Of a DNA stretch of 64,000 nt, positions 57,231-64,000 are shown piece by piece (positions within the stretch are counted from its first letter, which is position 1; every line of letters starts with the position of its first letter). Both the position numbers and the translations under genes were made by a program. This DNA comes from Paraburkholderia bryophila. GTDB lineage: Bacteria; Pseudomonadota; Gammaproteobacteria; Burkholderiales; Burkholderiaceae. The notes under the pieces are model-generated. The model had not been told where the DNA came from. It searched no databases and worked only from the letters and a program-made list of their open reading frames with translations. Location of the stretch: NCBI RefSeq assembly GCF_003269035.1, contig NZ_QLTK01000034.1, positions 1 to 64,000 of the forward strand. The letters are read 5' to 3'.

Positions 57231-57728
57231 ATGTTGAAGATCCTGATCAGCGCCTGCCTCGTCGGCCACCCCGTGCGCTACAACGGCAAGGCCAAACTCT
57301 CGCGCGACGCGTGGCTGGCCCGCTGGCGCGACGAGGGCCGCCTCGTCACCGTTTGCCCCGAAGTGGCCGCCGGCTTTCCGACCCCGCGCCCGCCGGCGGA
57401 AATTCAACTGCGCCGCACCGGCGTGGATGTGCTGGCAAGTACCGCGACGATCGAGGACAACACCGGCGCCGACGTGACCGCGCTCTTCATTGCGGGCGCT
57501 CGCCATGCACTCGACCGTGCGAAAGCTGAAAACTGCCGCTACGCAGTGCTGGCGGACGGTAGCCCCTCGTGTGGCAGCACCTTCATCTACGACGGCGCCT
57601 TTAGCGGGGCAACGCATCCTGCAGTCGGCGTGACTGTTGCTTTGCTGCGGGAGCATGGCATCCGCGTGTTCGCCGAGTCGCAAATTGATACGTTGGCAGC
57701 GGAGATTGCGGCAGGCGATACGAAATAG
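57231..57728 (+). CDS. DUF523 protein (YbbK-like)
   Basis: A 165-residue protein with the DUF523 hallmarks: ISACLVGHPVRYNGKAKL at the start, VCPEVAAGFPTPRPPAEI, and LADGSPSCGSTFIYDG. The conserved Cys residues in SACL, VCPE and PSCGS could bind a metal or cluster. Biochemical function is not established. It follows the MerR-ATPase gene by 9 bp. Confidence 0.9.
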   Translation: MLKILISACLVGHPVRYNGKAKLSRDAWLARWRDEGRLVTVCPEVAAGFPTPRPPAEIQLRRTGVDVLASTATIEDNTGADVTALFIAGARHALDRAKAENCRYAVLADGSPSCGSTFIYDGAFSGATHPAVGVTVALLREHGIRVFAESQIDTLAAEIAAGDTK

Positions 57729-57864
57729 ATCGCTTGTGACAGGCGGATCTGCAGCATAGTACGAAGACGCGCCCACCCTGCCAGAATGCTTTTTGCCTCA
57801 GCCGCAGGGGGTTTAGCTAGAATCGGTTTTCGATCCTTATATTCGTCTATAAACGGAGACAAAC

Positions 57865-58992
57865 GTGCCAGGCTTACTTCCCGATGTCGACCGCGAGGGG
57901 CTCCTCGAATATTCAGTCGTGTACACCGACCGATCAATCAATCACATGTCGCAACTCTTTCAAGGAGTCATGCGCGACATTTCCGATTCCCTGAAAAAAG
58001 TCTACAACGCGAAGTCGGCCATTGTCGTCCCGGGCAGCGGGACGTTCGGCATGGAAGCCGTTGCCCGGCAGTTCGCGACGAACAAAAAATGTCTGGTCAT
58101 CCGCAATGGCTGGTTCAGTTTTCGCTGGTCGCAGATTTTCGACATGGGCGGCATTCCGTCCGAGTCGGTCGTGCTGAAAGCGCGTCCGGTCCAACAAGGG
58201 AGACAGGCTGCCTACGCACCGCCGCCAATCGAAGACGTGGTCGCGGCCATCCGCGAAAACAAGCCCGATCTGGTGTTTGCGCCGCACGTCGAAACCGCAT
58301 CCGGGATCATGCTTCCCGATGTCTATTTGCGTGCGGTGGCTGACGCGGTGCATGACGTCGGGGGCATGTTTGTACTCGATTGCATTGCCTCCGGCACGGT
58401 CTGGGTCGACATGAAAGCGAGTGGCGTCGACGTACTGATCAGCGCCCCGCAAAAGGGCTGGAGCGCGTCACCGTGCTGCGGGCTGGTCATGCTAAGCCCG
58501 CTGGCACGCGAAAAAATCGACGCAACGACCAGCACCAGTTTCGCTTGCGATCTGCGCAAATGGCTGCAGATCATGGAAGCCTACGAAAACGGCGGATTCG
58601 CGTATCACGCAACCATGCCCACGGACGGCCTGGCGACGTTGCGTGACGTCATGAAGGAGACCGAGGCATATGGCTTCGACAAAGTGAGAGCGGAGCAACT
58701 CGAACTCGGCAAGCGCATTCGCGCACTCCTCGCGGACAACGGTTTCAACAGCGTGGCAGCCGAAGGTTTCGAGGCGCCGGGCGTCGTGGTCAGCTACACG
58801 GACGACGACGGAATACGATCCGGCAAGAAGTTCGCCGACGCCGGCTTGCAGATCGCGCCGGGCGTGCCGCTGCAATGCGACGAGCCCGAAGATTTCAAAA
58901 CCTTCCGCATCGGATTATTCGGCCTGGACAAACTGCATGACGTCGAAGGTGCGGTGGCCAGGTTCGCGAAGGCGCTGCACACCCTTGTTTAA
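57865..58992 (+). CDS. Class V aminotransferase (serine/alanine-glyoxylate type)
   Basis: A 375-residue PLP aminotransferase. It starts at GTG 57865 after GGAGAC. The PLP Lys is in ISAPQKGWSASPCCG, and VLDCIASGTVWVDMKASGVDV is the cofactor-Asp region; the early VPGSGTFGMEAVARQF binds PLP phosphate. The closest functional group is alanine/serine-glyoxylate or 2-aminoethylphosphonate-type enzymes; the substrate cannot be fixed. It is monocistronic and ends before a long hairpin. Confidence 0.9.
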   Translation: MPGLLPDVDREGLLEYSVVYTDRSINHMSQLFQGVMRDISDSLKKVYNAKSAIVVPGSGTFGMEAVARQFATNKKCLVIRNGWFSFRWSQIFDMGGIPSESVVLKARPVQQGRQAAYAPPPIEDVVAAIRENKPDLVFAPHVETASGIMLPDVYLRAVADAVHDVGGMFVLDCIASGTVWVDMKASGVDVLISAPQKGWSASPCCGLVMLSPLAREKIDATTSTSFACDLRKWLQIMEAYENGGFAYHATMPTDGLATLRDVMKETEAYGFDKVRAEQLELGKRIRALLADNGFNSVAAEGFEAPGVVVSYTDDDGIRSGKKFADAGLQIAPGVPLQCDEPEDFKTFRIGLFGLDKLHDVEGAVARFAKALHTLV

Positions 58993-59003
58993 AGCGTCTT
59001 TCT

Positions 59004-59082
59004 GAGAACGTGCGGGTTGCTGAGCGTGACTCCGTTGGTCGATTGACCGACGGAGTCATGAGCCAGCGAACTCGCACTTCTC
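59004..59082. repeat. Long imperfect inverted repeat between converging genes
   Basis: Arms of about 37 nt, GAGAACGTGCGG...GTTGGTC and its near-complement, flank a GATT loop. The inner 14 bp (59027-59058) pair with one G-U; the outer part has a few bulges. It fills the gap between the aminotransferase and dihydrofolate reductase-like genes and probably acts as a bidirectional terminator. Confidence 0.75.
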
Positions 59083-59096
59083 ACGGATCGTCAACG

Positions 59097-59738
59097 CTAC
59101 TTCGCAAGGACAATGTGCATGGCTCGCTCCGTCGCGACATGCTCGACGGTCCGATATCCCAGCGCGCGGAGATCCAGACCGCTAAAGAGCGATTCGCCCT
59201 GTCCAAGCGCAACCGGCGAAAGGGCGAGATGAATTTCATCCACGTAGCCGGCCTGAACGTATTGCCTCACCGTCTCGACACCGCCGCCAATCTTGACGTC
59301 TTTTCCGCCCGCCGCTGCGCGCGCCTTTTCTAGCGCTTCTTCAATGCCGCCGGAAACAAAATGAAATGTCGTTCCGCCTAGCATCTCAATCGACGGCCGT
59401 GGATGATGCGTGAGTACGAAGGTCGGCGCGTGGTACGGCGGATTGTCACCCCACCAGCCTTTCCATTGATCGTCCGGCCATTCCCCACGAATCGGACCGA
59501 ACATATTGCGACCGAGAATAAAGGCACCGAAGCCGTCCATTGCCCGTTGCGCGAATGTGTCATCGAGTCCGGCGTCACCGCCTTCTTTGCCCAGCATCTG
59601 AAGAAACGTCCGCGTCGGGAAAAACCATTGAAAGATCTCCTCGCCTCGCTCACCAAGCGGTCGATCCAGGCTTTGAGCGGTTCCCGCACCAAAACCGTCA
59701 AGCGAGACACTGAACCCGGCAACTCTTACCTTAGTCAT
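59097..59738 (-). CDS. Dihydrofolate reductase-fold protein (RibD C-terminal type)
   Basis: A 213-residue protein of the RibD_C/DHFR-like family. It has VAGFSVSLDGFGAG at the start, AFILGRNMFGPIRGEW in the middle (cofactor-binding G-R-x-M/T-x), VKIGGGVETVRQYVQAGYVDEIHLALSPVALGQGESLF near the end. It probably reduces a small carbonyl or pterin-like compound using NADPH; it is not the essential folA. Monocistronic. Confidence 0.88.
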   Translation of the reverse strand: MTKVRVAGFSVSLDGFGAGTAQSLDRPLGERGEEIFQWFFPTRTFLQMLGKEGGDAGLDDTFAQRAMDGFGAFILGRNMFGPIRGEWPDDQWKGWWGDNPPYHAPTFVLTHHPRPSIEMLGGTTFHFVSGGIEEALEKARAAAGGKDVKIGGGVETVRQYVQAGYVDEIHLALSPVALGQGESLFSGLDLRALGYRTVEHVATERAMHIVLAK

Positions 59739-59903
59739 TCACATCTCCGTCGGCGTTTTAAGTAATGAGGCTGTGAAGCCAGATGATAGTTGGCTCTCGT
59801 TCATACGACGCGCGATGCGATGGTAAATCGACAATGATTCGAGTCGGTGAAAACCCGGATACGCAATCCGCGCTGTCGTGCATCACCGGCGAAGCGCGTT
59901 TAT

Positions 59904-61154
59904 TTAACCCGCGAGTATCCTCGCGAGCAAAGCCAGGGGCAGCGTCGGCAGCGTCACCAGCGCGCCGACCTTCAGAAACGTCATGAAACTCACGTCCTCG
60001 CCCTCGCGGCGAAGTGCGTTGAGCCACAGGATGGTGGCGAGCGAACCGGTGATCGACAGATTGGGACCCAGGTCGACTCCGATAAGCAGTGCGTCGGTAA
60101 CGAGCCTGGAACCATGCGCCTGGATGACGGTTGAACTCGCGATCAAACCGGCCGGCAGGTTGTTCATCAGGTTGCTCGCGATGCCAATGACACCGCCTGC
60201 AGACGCTGCGGTCGCCAGTTCGCCGTGTTGCGCCGCGCGTTGCAACAGAGTCGCCAGCGCGGCGATTCCGCCGGTGTGATCCAACATCTCGACCAGTACG
60301 AACAACCCTGCCACTAGCGGCAGCACGCTCCACGATATTTCGCGAATCATCGGCAGCGGGGACTTGCGCTCCTGAATCAGCACGACCATGGCGGTCAGCG
60401 CACCGAGCATCGCGGTTGGCCACCCGAGCGGAATATCGAACGCGGAGACGGTCAGTAAAACGGCGGCTGTTACCGCAATGCCGGCAAGCCCAACGCGCCC
60501 GCTCGCCGACAGCTTCGGCGCTTCCAGATCAGCCTGACATCGGCCCGAAAGCGCTTCTCGTTGAGTCCAGCGTAACAGCGCATAGGTCAGGCCGATCGAC
60601 AGCAGCGAAGGCACGGCGAAGCGCGTCATCCACGCGCCGAGAGCCGGCGTGCGATTACCGTACAGCACGAGATTGGCCGGGTTCGAGATCGGCAACACGA
60701 AACTGGCTGCATTAGCCACGAACGCACAGATGAACAGCAGGGGCAGAGGCGGGGTTTTGGCCTTTTTAGCGGCGGCAAACACGGCAGGCGTCAGCACCAC
60801 GGCGGTAGCGTCGTTGGAGAGAAACGCGGTGATCACTACCCCGACCAGGTACACCAGCAGGAAGAGCTTGCGCGGCGAGCCTTTGGCATGATTGACCGCT
60901 AACACCGCGACCCAGTCGAACAGGCCCTCGCGGCGCGCCACTTCCGAGAGCAGCATCATGCCGATCAGGAAAAGGTAGACATCGCGCCCCTTGCCGATCG
61001 CCTGAATCGCAAGATCCACGGGCAACAGATGCAACGACACCAGCAGCCCGGCGCCCGCAACCGCCCAGACTGCCTCTGGCCATTTGAAAGGGCGTGCGAT
61101 CACGCCGGCGGTGGCCGCCGCCGCGATACCCCACGAAAGAAAGAGTGAATTCAC
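59904..61154 (-). CDS. ArsB/SLC13-type membrane transporter
   Basis: A 416-residue protein with about eleven hydrophobic helices in the ion-transporter superfamily. FLSNDATAVVLTPAVFAAAKKA and the second-half ASNLMNNLPAGLIAS carry the conserved Asn-rich hairpin ends; LPISNPANLVLYG matches ArsB. It may extrude arsenite or exchange another anion. No arsR or arsC lies nearby, so arsenic specificity is unsupported. It lies 34 bp after the MFS gene on the same strand, suggesting co-transcription. Confidence 0.85.
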   Translation of the reverse strand: MNSLFLSWGIAAAATAGVIARPFKWPEAVWAVAGAGLLVSLHLLPVDLAIQAIGKGRDVYLFLIGMMLLSEVARREGLFDWVAVLAVNHAKGSPRKLFLLVYLVGVVITAFLSNDATAVVLTPAVFAAAKKAKTPPLPLLFICAFVANAASFVLPISNPANLVLYGNRTPALGAWMTRFAVPSLLSIGLTYALLRWTQREALSGRCQADLEAPKLSASGRVGLAGIAVTAAVLLTVSAFDIPLGWPTAMLGALTAMVVLIQERKSPLPMIREISWSVLPLVAGLFVLVEMLDHTGGIAALATLLQRAAQHGELATAASAGGVIGIASNLMNNLPAGLIASSTVIQAHGSRLVTDALLIGVDLGPNLSITGSLATILWLNALRREGEDVSFMTFLKVGALVTLPTLPLALLARILAG

Positions 61155-61188
61155 CGATAAGTTTTCCGTTGATCAATCAGCCCTGGCG

Positions 61189-62442
61189 TCAGAAAGCAGA
61201 CGACGTGGGGTCCACCGCGTTGCAGTTCGGCTCCGCACGCGCGCTGCACGCGTGTCGGAGCCCTGCACCGCAACCGAGCCACAGCGCCAGCGAGACGGTC
61301 GAGATCGCACCGAGAGCGATGAAGGCCGCGGGATAACCGAAGTGATGAGCCAGCAGACCGCCGAGCATCGGGCTCAACGCCGCGCCCGCTGCCTGCACCG
61401 TCATCACGACACCTTGTCCCGCGTTGACGCGGCCCGTGCCGCTCAGCAGGCGCACGACCAACGCCGGCACCGCGACGCTTTGCAAGCCGGCGCCGATACC
61501 GTCGAGCGCCTGCACAGGCCACACCCCCCAAACATGGATCACCGAGGCGGCGATCAGCCCACGCACCGGCAGCGCCAGGAAGGTGAGCAGAATGACCCAC
61601 CAGTAGCCGCGCCACCGGATCAGGCGGTTCGCGAGCATCGCCGCGACCACCATCACCGCTTGGGCAATCACGACGGTCTCGGCGGTGAACGCACTCGGGT
61701 CGGCCTGATGTGCGGAGACGATCGCGAGCCCGTAGAGCGGCAGCATCGCCGCGTTGCCCAGGTGAAACATCGCGAGTGCGGCGGCGAGTACGAGCAGTGG
61801 GCGGCACTGCAGCAGAATCCGAAAGCCACCGACTTCGCCTTCGGTCGAACCCGCTTGCGGTCCGTGCGGCGCCAGTCCTCTGGCCACCTGATGGTCGATG
61901 GTGTCGCCGCGAATCATCATGACGGCCGCAATCGACAGCAGGCCGAACACGGCGCTCAATGCGAACACTGCGGCGAAACCGTAGCGCCACCCCAACCAGC
62001 CCGATAGCGCCGCGGCCACGACATTGCCCGCGTGATTCGCGACCTGGTTGCGCCCGAACTGCCGGTCAAAGCCGCTTTGCCGGGCGACGCCCAGCGTAAT
62101 GCCGGCCATTGCCGGTCCGATGGCGGCGCCGGTGATCGCGGTGGCGACCTGCGAAGCCGCGACGGTCCAGTAGTCGCGCGAGACCAGCAACAACCCTGAC
62201 GCCAGCACCGTCATGACGCCCGCGACCACGATCAAGGCACGCTTGTGACGGGTACCGTCGACCAGTGCGCCGGCCGGAGACGTCGCCAGCATCCCCGCGA
62301 TGCCGCCGATACTCATCACCGTGCCGATCATGTCCGTGCCCCATCCCCGCGCTTGCAGGAACACGCCGAGAAACGGGCCGATGCCGGCCTGAACGTCGGC
62401 CATGAAGAAGTTCAGTGCTTCGAGTGCGCGGCTGGTTTTCAC
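61189..62442 (-). CDS. Major facilitator superfamily transporter
   Basis: A 417-residue MFS protein with twelve predicted helices. Motif A between helices 2 and 3 is recognisable in SPAGALVDGTRHKRAL, and the second half repeats an APxxGGLLAHHFGYPA-like pattern (ALSPMLGGLLAHHFGYPAAF). It is probably a proton-coupled drug or metabolite exporter. The C-terminal 25 residues are hydrophilic with three Cys. It is the first gene of a two-gene unit with the ArsB-type transporter. Confidence 0.88.
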   Translation of the reverse strand: MKTSRALEALNFFMADVQAGIGPFLGVFLQARGWGTDMIGTVMSIGGIAGMLATSPAGALVDGTRHKRALIVVAGVMTVLASGLLLVSRDYWTVAASQVATAITGAAIGPAMAGITLGVARQSGFDRQFGRNQVANHAGNVVAAALSGWLGWRYGFAAVFALSAVFGLLSIAAVMMIRGDTIDHQVARGLAPHGPQAGSTEGEVGGFRILLQCRPLLVLAAALAMFHLGNAAMLPLYGLAIVSAHQADPSAFTAETVVIAQAVMVVAAMLANRLIRWRGYWWVILLTFLALPVRGLIAASVIHVWGVWPVQALDGIGAGLQSVAVPALVVRLLSGTGRVNAGQGVVMTVQAAGAALSPMLGGLLAHHFGYPAAFIALGAISTVSLALWLGCGAGLRHACSARAEPNCNAVDPTSSAF

Positions 62443-62716
62443 GGTGCCTCACGATCGCGACGGTCGAGCCAGGAGCAGGTCCTTTATGCAACCCCTATGC
62501 CACCCGCACATGCCGCATTGCGTGGCGCGGACACACGCTGGTACATCGATGGGTGTCGGCTTACTGGACAGCCGGTGTCCAGCAAACCGACAGCAGGCGA
62601 TGTTCACCAGCGCGGCAATATCCACGAGCGCGGCGCCGGCACGAAGCCCCCATTGCGTGGGCCGTGACGGGCCGGGTTTTTGCTATGCTTGAAGTCCCCT
62701 CTTTCCCCGCACATTC

Positions 62717-64000
62717 ATGCCCGCAACCCGATGGCGCCTCTCGTTCGCTAGCCAGCTCGTGGTTTTCTGGGCTCTGGTGGCGGTCATGTGTGCGCTCCTG
62801 ATCGGGCTTGTCTGGTTCATGGCTCAGGGCAATCTGGGGCGGCAAATCAGCGTCGCACGCGAACAGACGCTGACCAGTTGCAAGGAAGTCGCCTCGCGCT
62901 ACGACCTGTCGGTCGACCGCAGCACCGATCCGCAGAGCGCGCCGAACACGGACCTGATGCACGCGATTCTCGACGTCGTGCTCGCGCAGATGCCGGGCGT
63001 CGAAGGTGGTTTCTGGCGCTCGACAGACACCACGCGTGGCGTTTTCGACGCGTACGCGTTTCCGACCTACGAAGGCAGCGGCATCAAACGGGATATTCCC
63101 GAGGCCGAGACGCCGTTGATTCTGCGCACCCTTCGCGCGGCGACCGGCGGTCACGCGGCGTCCGATTTCGTCGAAGGCCAGCAGGACGCGGTGATCGTCG
63201 CGGCCTGTTCGGTGCCCAGGCGCGCCTCACTGTTTGCCTGGACGCTCACGCGGGTGCGGCCCCCGCTCGGTCATGACGGCAAGACCCTCGTCACCGGGCT
63301 TGCCGTGCTGCTCGCCGTGATCGTCGCGATCGCGATTGCGTTGGGAACGCGGCTGCGCCGCTGGCGTGCCAATCTTGCCTGGGTCGAGAAAAGCCTGAGC
63401 CGATCGACGGACCTGAATCTCCCTTTCACGCCGATCGAGCCCACGGGCGAGCCCGACCTCGACAAGATCGTCGTTGCATTCAACGCTTACGGTGCGCGCA
63501 CGACGACACTGCAGCAGCAGGCGGGCGAACTCGACAGAAAGCTCGCGAGCGCCGAGCGGTTCGCCGCGCTTGGCCGGCTGGCGGCGCAAATTGCTCACGA
63601 GATCCGCAATCCGATCGGCGCGATGCGACTCAAAGCAGAGAACGCACTGGCCGGCGACGCGCAACGCAAGCACCGCGCGCTCGCCGCGATCCTCGAACAG
63701 ATCCAGAGGGTCGAGGTGCAGTTGTCCGGTTTGCTTGCGCTCACGCAGCCCATTCGCATCCACAGGCAAGCGGTCGCCCTGCATGAATGGCTGATGGCGC
63801 GTGTCGAGTTGCATCTCGACTCGGCATCGCGGGCCGGCGTCACGCTCGGCCTCGCGCAGAACGTCGACATGCCGGACGAGGCGTGTTTCGATGCCGCTCA
63901 ACTGGCCCGGGCGATCGACAATCTGATACTCAACGCGCTGCGGCATACTTCCTCCGGCGGACACGTAACGCTGCGCGCAACGCAGCATGAGGCGACCCTC
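62717..64000 (+). CDS. Sensor histidine kinase, cut by the right edge
   Basis: ATG 62717 opens a frame that is still open at the window end (428 codons). The protein has an N-terminal helix at about 10-38, a periplasmic sensor region to about 190, a second helix (TGLAVLLAVIVAIAIALG), a HAMP-like linker, then the HisKA domain with phospho-acceptor His294 in IAHEIRNPIG. The ATPase N box AIDNLILNALRHT is present; the G boxes would lie beyond the edge. The response regulator gene, usually adjacent, should follow or be elsewhere. The ligand is unknown. Confidence 0.9.
   Translation, partial: MPATRWRLSFASQLVVFWALVAVMCALLIGLVWFMAQGNLGRQISVAREQTLTSCKEVASRYDLSVDRSTDPQSAPNTDLMHAILDVVLAQMPGVEGGFWRSTDTTRGVFDAYAFPTYEGSGIKRDIPEAETPLILRTLRAATGGHAASDFVEGQQDAVIVAACSVPRRASLFAWTLTRVRPPLGHDGKTLVTGLAVLLAVIVAIAIALGTRLRRWRANLAWVEKSLSRSTDLNLPFTPIEPTGEPDLDKIVVAFNAYGARTTTLQQQAGELDRKLASAERFAALGRLAAQIAHEIRNPIGAMRLKAENALAGDAQRKHRALAAILEQIQRVEVQLSGLLALTQPIRIHRQAVALHEWLMARVELHLDSASRAGVTLGLAQNVDMPDEACFDAAQLARAIDNLILNALRHTSSGGHVTLRATQHEATL

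Noticed and set aside
59904..61154. Arsenite efflux operon
   Set aside because: Only the transporter resembles ArsB; no arsR, arsC or arsH is in the neighbourhood, so the arsenic role is left open.

Overview
The window looks like chromosomal or megaplasmid DNA of a Burkholderia-group betaproteobacterium, most likely Paraburkholderia. The coding DNA is GC-rich with heavy G/C third positions. The gene stock is typical of that group: many one-gene LysR, AraC, TetR and HxlR switches, two divergent sugar-type ABC systems beside deoC, a dgdA/dgdR pair, hpnH for hopanoids, and many small oxidoreductases and hydrolases. No phage, insertion sequence, CRISPR array, rRNA or tRNA gene was recognised. The genus call is an inference from content, not from a marker gene.

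Layout. 0-5 kb: a tautomerase divergent from an HxlR regulator with a 12-bp-arm palindrome between them, a nucleotidyltransferase-family protein, a HAD hydrolase, an ABC-F protein, and the broken remains of an Lrp/AsnC regulator. 5-15.7 kb: two paralogous alpha/beta hydrolases flanking a catalase, a TetR relic, an AraC regulator, a metallo-beta-lactamase-fold protein with a hydrolase-SnoaL fusion, a LysR regulator, an O-methyltransferase and a YWTD propeller. 15.8-23.4 kb: LysR/SDR pair, ammonium transporter, BON lipoprotein, a TetR switch with two clear operators controlling an internally deleted epimerase and a DoxX-like protein, and hpnH. 23.4-28.5 kb: a 1.15-kb non-coding stretch leading into a valyl-tRNA synthetase of actinobacterial type, then a phosphotransferase-like kinase. 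The synthetase is preceded by a good sigma-70 promoter, a perfect Shine-Dalgarno driving a nine-codon leader peptide, and about 350 nt of C-rich, G-poor leader. This is the most unusual part of the window.

28.5-33.7 kb: SDR, EamA exporter with divergent LysR, GNAT acetyltransferase, VOC protein, and a DeoR regulator. 33.7-47.4 kb: a coherent deoxyribose or deoxynucleoside uptake and catabolism region. One minus-strand operon runs deoC - two-domain aldehyde dehydrogenase - PfkB kinase - permease - binding protein - ATPase - permease. A second ABC transporter (ATPase - permease - binding protein) diverges from it across a regulatory region with a matching inverted repeat. The logic is import, phosphorylation, aldol cleavage by DeoC to glyceraldehyde 3-phosphate and acetaldehyde, and oxidation of acetaldehyde by the dehydrogenase.

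47.4-64 kb: HxlR/glutathione transferase pair, small hypothetical proteins, an AraC regulator, dgdA/dgdR for 2,2-dialkylglycine breakdown, a TetR regulator next to a CPBP membrane protease, a MerR regulator fused to a P-loop domain, a DUF523 protein, a class V aminotransferase, a dihydrofolate reductase-like protein, an ArsB/SLC13-type transporter, an MFS transporter, and a sensor histidine kinase cut by the right edge.
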